From the NCBI GenBank assembly GCA_003133225.1, contig PKWL01000026.1:25826-89825 (forward strand): 64,000 nt of DNA. Reading direction: 5' to 3'. The notes under the pieces are model-generated. The model worked only from the letters and a program-made list of their open reading frames with translations, was not told the DNA's origin and did not search any database. The translations under genes and the position numbers were made by a program. The DNA comes from Janthinobacterium sp. Its GTDB lineage: Bacteria; Pseudomonadota; Gammaproteobacteria; Burkholderiales; Burkholderiaceae_D. How positions within the stretch are numbered: the first letter of the stretch is position 1; every line of letters begins with the position of its first letter. Positions 9,321 through 18,421 of the stretch are shown here, one piece after another.

Positions 9321-12104
9321 ATGGCCCGACCTACACTAGGCGTGACGAAGCAGCTGACCACGACCATGAGCGCGATCCTGCTGGCGGCCGCTCTGGTGGC
9401 CTGCAACCGGCCCCAAGATACCCAGATCTTGCTCGCCGACGCCAAGCATTATCGTCAAACAGGCGAAATCAAGGCCGCCATCATCCAGTTAAAGAACGTG
9501 GTGCAAAGGGAGCCCGACAACGCCCAAGCCCGCATCTTGTTAGCCGAGGTGTATATCGACGCCGGCGACGCGGTGTCGGCCGAGAAGGAGTTGCGCAAGG
9601 CGCAGGCGCTGGGAACGAAGCCGCATGACATCTTGCCCCGCTTGGGCAAGGCGCTGCTGATGCAGGGACAGTACGAAAAACTGCTGGACGAAGTTCAGGC
9701 CGACCCGGCCACGCCAGATCAGACGGATCTCGCCTTACTGCGCGCCAGCGCCTATTTGGGCTTGGCCAAATTCGACCAGGCCAAGGAACTATTTGAATTC
9801 GCCCTCAAGAAAGACCCGGATTCGAGCGCCGCCTTGCTCGGCATGGCCCGGATCGCTCTCGTTTCGCAACAATTGGCGACGGCCACGCAACTCATCGAAC
9901 AAACCATTGCCAAACATCCGAGCGATATCGAAGCTTTGCGCCTGCAAGGCGATGTCTTGCGGATGCAAGGTAAAAATGACGCGGCCCGCCTCGTATATGG
10001 ACGGATACTGAGCCTTCGACCGAACAATACCCAGGCCCAAATTGACATCGCCGACCTCTACATCCAGGCCGGAAAATTCGCCGAGGCCAGAGCTGCCGTC
10101 GGCGCCGCGCGCAAGATGGCCCCCAACAGTCTTCTCGTGTTGTATACCCAGGCCCTGCTCGACTATCGCGAAAAAAATTTCAAGCTTGCCTTGGCAGCAT
10201 TGCAGCAAGTGTTGCGCGCGGCACCCGAACACATGCCTAGCCTTTTGCTGATAGGCGCGGTGGAACTGGCGTTAGGCGCGGATCAACAGGCCGCGCAATA
10301 TCTGCAGAAATTTCTCGATGCAAATCCCAAGCACCGTTACGCCAGTCAGCTGCTGGCCTCGCTTGCGCTCAAAAATGGCAACCCGGAAACTGCCATCGAT
10401 CTGTTATCGCCCCTGTTGCGCGTCGATCAAAATGACGTCGGATTGTTGACGCTAGCGGGCGAAGCGCAAATGCGCGTCAAACACTTTAGCAAGGCAGCCG
10501 AATATTTCCAGAAAGCGAGCGAGCTCGCGCCGCAAACGGCCAGCTTGCATACGGCGCTGGGAATGAGCCACTTGGGCATGGGAGAGAACGCGCGCGCGAT
10601 CGCCGAATTAGAGCGCGCCAGCGGCCTCGAAGCCCATGGCGGCCAAGCCGGCGTCATGCTCGTAATGACTTATTTTCGCAACAAGGAATACGACAAGGCA
10701 CTAGCGGCAACCGCCGCGATGGAGCGCCAGCAAGGGAAAAATCCCCTGATCTGCAACCTGAAGGGGGGCGCATTTTTCGCCAAGCACGACGTCGTGGCCG
10801 CCCGCGCCAGCTTTCAGCAGGCGTTGGCTCTAGATCCTGTCTATCTGCCGGCGCTGGAAAATCTAGCCCAGCTTGACCTGTATGAAAAAAAGCCTGAGCA
10901 AGCCCGCCAGCGCTTTGAGGCCGCGCTCGCCAAAGACAAAAATAACGTGGATCTGATGACCGGGCTGGCAAAACTAGCTGCAGCGCAAGGCGACAATGGG
11001 GAAACGGCGCGCTGGCTCGAGCGCGCCAACCGGGAACATCCCGATGCCTTGGCGCCGGCCGTGTTGCTGGCCGAATTTTACCAGCGCCAAGGCCAACATC
11101 AAAAATCGCTGGCGCTGGCGCAAACACTCCAGGCCAGCAATCCGTCCAGTCCCGGCCCTCTGGCGCTGTTAGCTGAAATCCAAGTTGGCAACGGCGACTA
11201 TGCCGCGGCATTGGAGAGTTATGGCAAGCTTGCGACCTTGCAGCCGGCATCGGCCGCGCTGCAGATGCGCGTTGCTCAGGTACAAATAAAGCTGAACGAC
11301 AAGGACGGCGCTCTTGCGTCGGCCAGGAAAGCCATGCGTATGCAAGCTGATTTTGTGGAAGCGCAAGTGGTCGCGGTAGGCTTGCTGTTGGAAAAGAAGA
11401 AATTTTCGGAAGCGTTAGGCATTGCCCAATCGGCCCAAAAACAGGGCACCGGAGCACAGACTGGTCTGATGCTCGAAGGGGATATCTGGATGGCGCAAAA
11501 TAAGCCGCTAGATGCTCTGAAAGCGTATGAGCGCGCATTCGCCCTGAGCAAAATCGGTCCGTTCCTCATCAAAGTCCATCAGTCTCTCATGCTTGCGGGC
11601 AAGTCCCACGAAGCCAATCTACGCATCACGCGCTGGCTGCAAGAACACCCTAGCGATTTGAACACGCGCTTCTACTTCGCCGCCAGAAAATTATCGGACA
11701 ATGACACCAAAGGTGCCATTGAACAATGGGAGAAAATCATCGAACAAGATCCGAATCAAGTGGTCGCGCTCAACGACCTCGCTTGGGCTTGCCTGCAAGA
11801 AAAAGATCAGCGCGCGCTTGCCTTTGCCGAACGCGCCTATAAATTAGCGGCGAACAACCCTTTCGTTCTCGACACCTTAGGCTGGATCTTGCTCGATCAA
11901 GGCAACTCTGCCCGCGCCGTTCCCCTGTTGCAAAAAGCCACCGCCCTGGCGCCGAATGCCGCCGAGTTTCGCTACCATCTGGGCATGGGGCTGGTAAAGA
12001 TGGGCGACAAGCGCGCGGCCCGCACCCAACTTGAACAATTATTGGCTTCCGACAAGGCCTTCCCGAAACGTGAAGAAGTAAAAGCGCTACTGGCGCATCT
12101 TTAG
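9321..12104 (+). CDS. prsT: PEP-CTERM system TPR-repeat lipoprotein PrsT
   Basis: A 927-residue protein with a lipoprotein signal (LVAC lipobox, C28) followed by tandem tetratricopeptide repeats through the whole length. Repeats of the form YIQAGKFAEAR, ALELDPVYLPALENLAQL and FYQRQGQHQKSLALA recur about every 34 residues. This size and architecture match PrsT, the outer-membrane TPR lipoprotein that co-occurs with exosortase A loci. It is thought to act as a scaffold for polysaccharide or PEP-CTERM protein export; the mechanism is unproved. The ATG at 9321 is preceded by AGGAG. It is divergent from wbpO and followed after 25 nt by the polymerase-like gene, so the three genes 9321-15269 look like an operon. 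Confidence 0.92.
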   Translation: MARPTLGVTKQLTTTMSAILLAAALVACNRPQDTQILLADAKHYRQTGEIKAAIIQLKNVVQREPDNAQARILLAEVYIDAGDAVSAEKELRKAQALGTKPHDILPRLGKALLMQGQYEKLLDEVQADPATPDQTDLALLRASAYLGLAKFDQAKELFEFALKKDPDSSAALLGMARIALVSQQLATATQLIEQTIAKHPSDIEALRLQGDVLRMQGKNDAARLVYGRILSLRPNNTQAQIDIADLYIQAGKFAEARAAVGAARKMAPNSLLVLYTQALLDYREKNFKLALAALQQVLRAAPEHMPSLLLIGAVELALGADQQAAQYLQKFLDANPKHRYASQLLASLALKNGNPETAIDLLSPLLRVDQNDVGLLTLAGEAQMRVKHFSKAAEYFQKASELAPQTASLHTALGMSHLGMGENARAIAELERASGLEAHGGQAGVMLVMTYFRNKEYDKALAATAAMERQQGKNPLICNLKGGAFFAKHDVVAARASFQQALALDPVYLPALENLAQLDLYEKKPEQARQRFEAALAKDKNNVDLMTGLAKLAAAQGDNGETARWLERANREHPDALAPAVLLAEFYQRQGQHQKSLALAQTLQASNPSSPGPLALLAEIQVGNGDYAAALESYGKLATLQPASAALQMRVAQVQIKLNDKDGALASARKAMRMQADFVEAQVVAVGLLLEKKKFSEALGIAQSAQKQGTGAQTGLMLEGDIWMAQNKPLDALKAYERAFALSKIGPFLIKVHQSLMLAGKSHEANLRITRWLQEHPSDLNTRFYFAARKLSDNDTKGAIEQWEKIIEQDPNQVVALNDLAWACLQEKDQRALAFAERAYKLAANNPFVLDTLGWILLDQGNSARAVPLLQKATALAPNAAEFRYHLGMGLVKMGDKRAARTQLEQLLASDKAFPKREEVKALLAHL

Positions 12105-12129
12105 AGGGCCGAACCGCGCTAGCCTAGCC

Positions 12130-14529
12130 ATGCTAATCCGATCCATTATCACCAGATTGCTTGCCCTTGCTTTTGGCGTCGGCTTTGTCTATGCAGCCTG
12201 CTTTTACCCCATGGAAAAGACTTGGCTAGCGCCAATTTTAATTGGCTATATCGCGCTCATGTGCTGGCGCCCGCAGCTCTGGCTATTCGCGCTCCCGGCC
12301 TTGTTGCCGGTGCTCGACCTGGCGCCTTGGACGGGCTGGTTTTTTTTGGAAGAAATCGACTTGCTGCTGATGATCACGGCGGCGTTCGCTTATTGGCGCC
12401 TGGCCGGCAGCGCGCCGCCAGCCGGGCTTCCTCCTTGCGCCGTCTTGTGCATCGTGGGCATCAGCTTGGCCTATCTGGCCGGCCTCTACAAAGGATTGCT
12501 GCCGCTGCCCGCGCTCGACGCCAATGCCTTCTCCACCTATCTGAGCCCATACAACAGCCTGCGGGTCGGAAAGAGCTGGTTTTGGGCCCTGCTCCTGTTG
12601 CCGGTCCTGGCGCGCGACGCCGGTCCTCAGTTGAAAAACATAGACCGCTATTTCATCCCCGGCATGTTGCTCGGCCTCGCCTTGGTCTCTGGCGCCGACC
12701 TCTGGGAACGCTGGGTATTTCCGGGCTTGTTGAATTTCTCAAGCGACTACCGTACCACGGCGCCGTTTTCCGGGATGAACACGGGCGGCGCCGCGCTGGA
12801 CGGCTACCTGGCCCTCAGTTTTCCTTTCGTTTCGGCGTGGCTTCTCACCCGCCAAACGCACCTTCGCAGCGTGGCCGCGATCGCCTTGCTGGCATTAGGC
12901 GCCTATGCCGGGTTGACGACTTTCTCGCGCGGCCTGTACGCCGGTTATGCCGGTGGCGCTCTAATTGGCGCCGTCTTTCTGCTCGCTCGGGCCTTTAAAA
13001 ACGACACCATCAACTGGGAGCGCTGTCTTAAGGGCGCCGCTTTCGCCGCACTGCTCGTATATGCGCTGGGTCTGGTCTTTTCCAGCAGCGGTTATCGCGG
13101 TTTGGCGGCGTCCCTGATCGTGTTGCTGGCGGCGGCCGTCCTGGCCACCAGACCCATCCCGTGGAAACGGGTGCCCGCCACCTTGTTGTTTGGTATCGCT
13201 CTCGAAGTTGCCGTCGGCGCTGCGCTCTCTTTTAGTACGGCCATGCCGGGCATCGGCAAGCCGCCCTATCTGTTGTTTATGCTGTCCGCTCTGACATTTG
13301 CTGCAGTCGCCGTCGTGCCTAGGCGCGTGCTCAGCGCCTTACTGATCGCGTTCTGGTGCATGGCGCTTAGCACGATGTGGATTGCCGCTCATTGGGGCGG
13401 CCCGTCGGCACTAGCGCCTGCCGGCTTCATCGTCGCGGTCGCTTTGGCGTTCATGGCGCTTCGTCGCACGGCTTTGCCGCAGGATGGCGACGCGGAGCGG
13501 GCCAGCTTGACCATGGCCGCGGCCGGCGCCATCATGCTGGCCCTGGTGATCCCGATTTGCGGCAGTTATTACGCGTCTGAGCGCTTTGGCAGCAGCCGCG
13601 GCGACTTGCAAGACCGTCTGCGTCACTGGCGCCAAGTGCTCAATATGATGGATCGCGACACGCCCACGCAATTATTCGGAATGGGGCTGGGCAAATTTCC
13701 AATCACTTACTTTTGGCACAATCCCTTGGGTGAAATGCCCGGCTCGATTCGCTACCTCGATGAGCTAGGCAACCGCTATGTACAGCTATCCACGCCGCAG
13801 TACGCGGCCGGTTATGGCGAAGTGCTGCGGCTCTTGCAACGCCTGCCCATCCGGCCCGATACCCGCTACCTGCTGGCACTCGACATCCGGCGTGGCGCCG
13901 ATCAGCCCGAGCTGCAAATTAACATTTGCGAACGACAACTGCTGTATCCGCAAAATTGCGTGGGGGCGCCGCTGCATCTGCTGGCGGGCGGCGGCCATTG
14001 GCAACATTATGCGGTGCGCCTCGATTCCGTCAGCCTGGGCGCGAAGGCGTGGCCCTTGCGCGCGCCGACCCAGCTTGAAATCTCAGCTTACGGCAAGCCG
14101 TCCTCGCTCGACATCGACAATGTCAGCTTGCGCGAGGAAAATTCGGGCAGCGAACTGATACACAACGGGGCGTTTTCCGATGGTAATGATTACTGGTTTT
14201 TCAGCAGCGACCGTTACCATCTGCCGTGGCACGCCAAAAACATTGCCTTGAACGTTTATTTCGAACTCGGCTGGCTTGGCGTCACCTCTTATCTGAGTCT
14301 GCTGTTGTATTCCTTCACCCGCTTGGCGGCGCAGGCCGGGTCGCCCGGCTCCCGCGCTGGGGTCTATCTTGCGGCCCTCACCGGCTTTCTGATTGTCGGG
14401 TTGTTTGACAGTTTGCTCGATGTCCCCCGCATCAGTCTGTTGTTTTTCCTAGTCCTGTTCGTGGCCCTGATGCGGCCCAAGCGCGCAGCGCGCAGCCCGC
14501 CTGACCCATTGGAAAGAGTGACATCATGA
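12130..14529 (+). CDS. O-antigen ligase/polymerase-like membrane protein with inserted periplasmic domain
   Basis: A 799-residue polytopic membrane protein of the Wzy/WaaL superfamily. About ten hydrophobic segments occupy residues 1-480; the family loop TFSRGLYAGY lies near residue 265. Between roughly residues 540 and 690 there is a non-hydrophobic domain with beta-rich, carbohydrate-binding-module-like wording (LDIDNVSL, then ELIHNGAFSDGNDYWFF), after which the conserved ligase segment HAKNIALNVYFELGWLG and the last two or three helices follow. The protein probably polymerises or ligates the exopolysaccharide at the periplasmic face, with the inserted domain binding the glycan. It sits 25 nt after prsT and overlaps the protease gene by ATGA. 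A usual Wzy is about 400-450 residues, so this is unusually long. Confidence 0.82.
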   Translation: MLIRSIITRLLALAFGVGFVYAACFYPMEKTWLAPILIGYIALMCWRPQLWLFALPALLPVLDLAPWTGWFFLEEIDLLLMITAAFAYWRLAGSAPPAGLPPCAVLCIVGISLAYLAGLYKGLLPLPALDANAFSTYLSPYNSLRVGKSWFWALLLLPVLARDAGPQLKNIDRYFIPGMLLGLALVSGADLWERWVFPGLLNFSSDYRTTAPFSGMNTGGAALDGYLALSFPFVSAWLLTRQTHLRSVAAIALLALGAYAGLTTFSRGLYAGYAGGALIGAVFLLARAFKNDTINWERCLKGAAFAALLVYALGLVFSSSGYRGLAASLIVLLAAAVLATRPIPWKRVPATLLFGIALEVAVGAALSFSTAMPGIGKPPYLLFMLSALTFAAVAVVPRRVLSALLIAFWCMALSTMWIAAHWGGPSALAPAGFIVAVALAFMALRRTALPQDGDAERASLTMAAAGAIMLALVIPICGSYYASERFGSSRGDLQDRLRHWRQVLNMMDRDTPTQLFGMGLGKFPITYFWHNPLGEMPGSIRYLDELGNRYVQLSTPQYAAGYGEVLRLLQRLPIRPDTRYLLALDIRRGADQPELQINICERQLLYPQNCVGAPLHLLAGGGHWQHYAVRLDSVSLGAKAWPLRAPTQLEISAYGKPSSLDIDNVSLREENSGSELIHNGAFSDGNDYWFFSSDRYHLPWHAKNIALNVYFELGWLGVTSYLSLLLYSFTRLAAQAGSPGSRAGVYLAALTGFLIVGLFDSLLDVPRISLLFFLVLFVALMRPKRAARSPPDPLERVTS

Positions 14530-15269
14530 AACCCGTTGAGATTGCGTTGTGCCTCGCCTTGATGAGCCACGGCGTCTGCGGCGCCGACAACCTGGCGCGT
14601 GTGATCGAAGCAGTGAAGCCCTCCATTGTCGGCATCGGCACCATGCAGCAACTACGCAGCCCTGCGATCGTCTTTTTCGGCACGGGTTTCGTGGTGGCTG
14701 ATGGCTTGACGGTTTTAACGTCAGCCCACGTCGTGTCTGGCGTTGGCGACCAGAAGGATACCTTGGGCATACTGATCGGCACCGGCGACAGCGCCCAATT
14801 TCGCGCCGCCACCGTGGTTGCCCTCGACCGCGACCACGATCTGGCGCAACTGAGATTTGGCGGCACAGCGCTGCCGGCAATGCAGCTGGGCGACTCTCGC
14901 CACGTGGCGGAAGGTCAAGCCATGGCATTTACGGGGTTCCCGCTGGGTATGGTTCTAGGTCTGCATCCCGTCACCCACCGCGCCATGGTCTCGGCAATCA
15001 CGCCGGTGGCGATGCCTTCGATCAACTCGAGGGAACTGGGTGCCAAGCTGATTGGAACTCTAAACAAGCCCGTGTATGCCGTGTTTCAGCTCGACGGCAC
15101 GGCCTACCCCGGCAATAGCGGAAGCCCGCTCTATGATCCCGAAACGGGCTTGGTCTACGGCATCATCAACATGGTCTACGTCCGCGGAGTGAAGGAGAAC
15201 GCCGTCTCCAATCCGAGCGGCATCACGTACGCCATCCCAGGCAATTTTATGCGCGATATGTTGCGCTGA
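14526..15269 (+). CDS. Trypsin-like serine protease, secreted, no PDZ domain
   Basis: A 247-residue S1C-type (DegP-like) protease domain. There is a short signal peptide (residues 1-20, ending HGVCGA) and a complete triad: H68 in TSAHVV, D105 in RDHDLAQL and S198 in PGNSGSPL. No PDZ domain follows, so it is a minimal periplasmic or outer-face protease. The start overlaps the ligase-like gene (ATGA), which implies coupled expression and a function in the same export pathway, for example maturation or quality control of PEP-CTERM proteins or of PrsT; that role is inference. After the stop there is only a 95-bp gap to the convergent acyltransferase gene. Confidence 0.88.
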   Translation: MKPVEIALCLALMSHGVCGADNLARVIEAVKPSIVGIGTMQQLRSPAIVFFGTGFVVADGLTVLTSAHVVSGVGDQKDTLGILIGTGDSAQFRAATVVALDRDHDLAQLRFGGTALPAMQLGDSRHVAEGQAMAFTGFPLGMVLGLHPVTHRAMVSAITPVAMPSINSRELGAKLIGTLNKPVYAVFQLDGTAYPGNSGSPLYDPETGLVYGIINMVYVRGVKENAVSNPSGITYAIPGNFMRDMLR

Positions 15270-15364
15270 GAAATGAGTTAAGTTTGGACCATGCCAACTC
15301 AGCCTGCCTCGACCGGCGCTCGCAACGCGATTATTTGCTTGCCAATTCAAATTGCAGGCGGATT

Positions 15365-16111
15365 CTAACCCTTGCCCAGGACGAGGCGGTCGGTAATACC
15401 CGGCTCATCCCACGTCGGGAAAAAATATGGATAAAAGGATCGCTCGTTTCCGTGCTGCTCCATCAAACCGCCGAACTTGCGGATTTGTTTTCTCATGTAG
15501 TCGAGCTCCAAGCGCAGCAAGACGGCAGGCGCACCGACCCGGGTACAGTGTCGCTCACCGCCAAAATCACGAAAACCCAGCATTCTTTTATAAAACATGA
15601 CGTGCCGTGGATTAACCTCGATCACGTAATCGCTATAATCATGAATGTTGTAGGCGTATATATACGAAATATGAATCAATGCGGCAAATACACGCTTCGA
15701 CACCCCTTTGTCGATGGCCAGACGGGACGGTTCGCACAGGCGCCGTCCTTGCTCACGTAATTCGTCAAGTTTGGCCTGAAAATTTTCATCTGCCGGCAAC
15801 CCGTCTTGGTCCGCGTCCAGGCACAGCGTCATCGTCCCGACAGTCGCGCCGCCCGTTTCCGCAAACAAGGTGATCCTGTTTAACGTATGGGCTACCGAAG
15901 GGTCAATCGCATAGCCGCGCCAGCCGTACATTTTTTTTATCAGCAGGCTGGCCGCCTCCCGTCGCCCCGTTGAATTGGCCATGCGGATGTGGAATCGCTG
16001 CTGATCGATGGGATGATCAAGATCCGGGGCGTCCTTTTTTTCCCCCGCGTTCGTATCCTGCAGCCCGGAAGGCGATTCGAAGGAAATAATGGAATGGTCG
16101 TCTTCGCGCAT
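15365..16111 (-). CDS. FeeM-type long-chain N-acyl amino acid synthase (exosortase-associated acyltransferase)
   Basis: A 248-residue protein of the GNAT-like acyltransferase group that includes FeeM (long-chain N-acyl amino acid synthase) and the acyltransferases found beside PEP-CTERM/exosortase loci. After a polar N-terminus of about 45 residues come blocks typical of the family: VGTMTLCLDADQDGLPADE (residues 95-115), a Glu in LCEPSRLAID, and VIEVNPRHVMFYKRMLGF. Such enzymes transfer an acyl chain from acyl-ACP to an amino acid. The ATG at 16111 is preceded by GAGG at a 7-nt distance. It is convergent with the protease gene and divergent from the methyltransferase gene. Product chemistry is not predictable from sequence. 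Confidence 0.78.
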   Translation of the reverse strand: MREDDHSIISFESPSGLQDTNAGEKKDAPDLDHPIDQQRFHIRMANSTGRREAASLLIKKMYGWRGYAIDPSVAHTLNRITLFAETGGATVGTMTLCLDADQDGLPADENFQAKLDELREQGRRLCEPSRLAIDKGVSKRVFAALIHISYIYAYNIHDYSDYVIEVNPRHVMFYKRMLGFRDFGGERHCTRVGAPAVLLRLELDYMRKQIRKFGGLMEQHGNERSFYPYFFPTWDEPGITDRLVLGKG

Positions 16112-16539
16112 TCGCGTCCTCTATTTGTTTATTCGTCAATCTGTTTTTCCGCGAGTCACCCAAAGGCGAACTCAACCTCGTTCGTTTGACGACCTAAATT
16201 AATATAAGTTCCATGGTTTTTAAAATTATTTTGGGCCATGCCACGTGGGCGCGCGGCCTCGCAGCCCATGCTCGAGTCAAGTGCATGCGCCCCTTGAGTC
16301 ACGCGGCAATGGACCTTAAGCATTCGCTTCAGCGCCCTCCCCCTTAACTGCAACATTGTCAACGTTTCCTTGCCCCTATCGATCGATATGTCTTCGACAA
16401 TTGCCCGCGATCCCGCACCACAGTCGCATCGTTCGCTGGACGCTCGAGGCAGCGTCGGCACAGATAACTATTGGGCTAGACTGATACTTGACAATGGAAA
16501 ACCATACGGCTCATAATTGAAAAAATCCGGAGAAAATTT
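16112..16539. other. Divergent promoter region between acyltransferase and methyltransferase genes
   Basis: This 428-bp stretch is AT-richer than its surroundings in its leftmost part (16130-16240) and carries no convincing gene. At its right edge is a strong sigma-70 promoter for the methyltransferase gene. I found no -24/-12 element facing the acyltransferase gene. Confidence 0.55.
16488..16517 (+). promoter_or_regulatory. Sigma-70 promoter for the 16540 methyltransferase
   Basis: A perfect -35 TTGACA (16488-16493), an 18-bp spacer and a -10 CATAAT (16512-16517, five of six to consensus), with the expected start of transcription near 16524. GGAGA at 16529-16533 serves as the ribosome site for the ATG at 16540, so the leader is very short. 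Confidence 0.7.
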
Positions 16540-17427
16540 ATGCCAAGTCTATCTCTATTAGTTGTTATTCTAAGAGAGCTTCTTACGACAAGAACTCTTC
16601 CGCGCGAGCCGGAACCTGATCTGGTGATGGACGGCGAAGAGGAAGTTGCTGCCTATGCTGCTGCGGGCAATGACGACAAAGATTTTGCTGCAATTAATCT
16701 TTTCCATTTGGCAAATATATGCCAATTGATTCAAGGCCATCGCGAAGTAGTCGACCTCGGCTGTGGACCGGCAACCCTCCTAGTCGAAATTGCACAACTT
16801 AATCCACATATCTTGTTCCATGGCGTTGATCTTTCCGATCAGATGATTGCCATTGCACGAGATCGGATTGGCAAACGTGGATTAACCAATCTACGCATAT
16901 CAAAAGGAGATATCACGCAACTCGATTTCATTGCTGATCGGTCCGTCGATGCGGTTATTTCTACCGTGGCATTCCACCACTTGCCCACATTCGAGCACTT
17001 ACGCCAATGTTTTAAACATATTTCTCGCATCCTGCAGCCGCAAGGCGCGCTGTATCTGATCGATTTTTCCCGTTTTAAATCGTTAAAAACGGTTATTTAT
17101 TTTGCTTATCTGAATGCGCGCGGCCAGCCGCCCGCTTCGCATCTTTATTACCTTGATTATGAACGATCGCTGCGCGCCGCTTTTCTACATGAAGAGTATG
17201 TTCGCCTGTGCTCTGATGAACTGCCCAAGGAAATGAGAGTGTATACAACCTCGCCCGTTCCTTTCCTGTCGCTCATCCGATCTGAGCCAACCAATCCGAC
17301 CCCTCCCGACATATTGGCGACGCTCCAGCAACGTAGAAAAATGTTGCCAAAGCAATCGCAAATGCGCTTAAATGAGTTGCTCCGTTTCTTCCGCGCGGGC
17401 GGGCTTAGCACGAATTCTTTTCACTAA
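16540..17427 (+). CDS. Class I SAM-dependent methyltransferase
   Basis: A 295-residue methyltransferase. The SAM-binding motif I is VVDLGCGPATLL (around residues 70-81), followed by an acidic end to strand 2 (HGVDLSDQM) and a motif near VDAVISTVAFHHLP typical of the methyltransferase-11/25 fold. The C-terminal 100 residues are variable. Substrate is unknown; the nearest neighbours are the N-acyl amino acid synthase (divergent) and a PEP-CTERM gene (convergent). The coding sequence is visibly AT-richer and uses more rare codons than the XrtA genes, which suggests later acquisition. The start is fixed by the ribosome site GGAGA six bases upstream. Confidence 0.85.
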   Translation: MPSLSLLVVILRELLTTRTLPREPEPDLVMDGEEEVAAYAAAGNDDKDFAAINLFHLANICQLIQGHREVVDLGCGPATLLVEIAQLNPHILFHGVDLSDQMIAIARDRIGKRGLTNLRISKGDITQLDFIADRSVDAVISTVAFHHLPTFEHLRQCFKHISRILQPQGALYLIDFSRFKSLKTVIYFAYLNARGQPPASHLYYLDYERSLRAAFLHEEYVRLCSDELPKEMRVYTTSPVPFLSLIRSEPTNPTPPDILATLQQRRKMLPKQSQMRLNELLRFFRAGGLSTNSFH

Positions 17428-17488
17428 CAGGCGTTAGAAACATTTTACTGGCGCGCATCCCATCACCCTGCTTTGGCGACGGGGCGTC

Positions 17489-17517
17489 AAAAGCGAGAGG
17501 CCGCAAGACCCCTCGCT
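17489..17517 (-). terminator. Rho-independent terminator of the PEP-CTERM gene
   Basis: Read on the minus strand, AGCGAGGGG (17517-17509), loop TCTTGCGG and CCTCTCGCT (17500-17492) form a 9-bp stem with one mismatch, followed by a short T run (17492-17489). It begins 16 bp past the stop of the PEP-CTERM gene. Confidence 0.6.
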
Positions 17518-17532
17518 GCGCGCCAAATCAAA

Positions 17533-18369
17533 CTAGTCACGACCTAGCTCGCACTCACTGGGACTCGCTTTACGGCTAGACAAAAAGAGGCCAGCCAAGC
17601 CAATGCCAAGCAACGCGAGCGAAGCAGGTTCTGGTACGAGGGCGAAAGTGGTGATGCCTGCCTCCGCATTAATCGCTACGGCTGTGGGAGCGATGCAACC
17701 AGCGGTATTGCATGCCACGCCCGTCGAAGTATTGTTAAACGCGTTAAATTCGAGAGTGTAGAAAGGGACAGGAGAAGTGAAGAAGAGGTTGCCCGCGGCA
17801 GTCAACGCCAACAGAGTGTTTACATTTTCGGCAGCGCCGCCCAAACTGTTAAGGCCTGCAGTGCCCGCCACCAGCCCTGGTGTCGTGCCCAACAGGACAG
17901 CACCCGTCAGCGATGCGGTCGGAGCCGTCGTGATCGTGGCGGCCGTAAATGCTAAATCGGCTACTGGATCAGCGTACAAATTGAGCATAGGAACCGAAGT
18001 TGTGGTGCAAGAAACGCCGGGAGCGAGCGCTGCGGGACAGGTAAATGTTTGTGTGAACGTCGCAAATAGACCGTATGTGACGCCCAGTCCGCTCGTCAGC
18101 GGAGGAACGTTGACGCTCGCAAGCGCAAAGTTCCCATATTCAATATAACCCGTTGCCTGGTAATTAAAACCCCCGGTATTCGTCACCAGGGTCGACGAGG
18201 TGCCATCGATAGCGTCAGCGGTGAAACCGGGAATGGCGGGAAGGCCGGCGATGGTAGCTGGGCCTACCGTGAATGTTTGAGCGACGGCATTGGAAACCGC
18301 CCCTGCGCCAAGGGTAAGTATCGCGCTCGCAGCGATCATGCGTAGATGTTTCGACAGCGTGGACATCAT
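17533..18369 (-). CDS. PEP-CTERM sorting-domain protein (exosortase substrate)
   Basis: A 278-residue secreted protein. It has a signal peptide (residues 1-30, cleavage likely at AVA/QT), a Thr/Ala/Gly-rich low-complexity body with few charges, and a C-terminal sorting signal: VPEP at 245-248, a hydrophobic helix (LALLGIGLAGLFL) and the basic SRK. Exosortase A, encoded at 28950-30509, is the expected processing enzyme. Unlike most PEP-CTERM proteins it does not end at the basic cluster but continues for 11 residues (ASPSECELGRD). The body resembles flocculation-associated PepA proteins in style, but I cannot establish that homology. AGGAG lies five bases before the first ATG. A sigma-54 type promoter lies upstream and a terminator downstream, so it is monocistronic. 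Confidence 0.88.
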   Translation of the reverse strand: MMSTLSKHLRMIAASAILTLGAGAVSNAVAQTFTVGPATIAGLPAIPGFTADAIDGTSSTLVTNTGGFNYQATGYIEYGNFALASVNVPPLTSGLGVTYGLFATFTQTFTCPAALAPGVSCTTTSVPMLNLYADPVADLAFTAATITTAPTASLTGAVLLGTTPGLVAGTAGLNSLGGAAENVNTLLALTAAGNLFFTSPVPFYTLEFNAFNNTSTGVACNTAGCIAPTAVAINAEAGITTFALVPEPASLALLGIGLAGLFLSSRKASPSECELGRD

Positions 18370-18421
18370 CGTTCTCCTGAAGGTTTAATGTGAAAAGTAA
18401 GAGCACCGCATTGAAGGTAAA

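Noticed and set aside
16112..16539. A LuxR-type box upstream of the N-acyl amino acid synthase
   Set aside because: I saw no 18-20 bp dyad-symmetric lux-box pattern, and no luxR or luxI gene is in the window.
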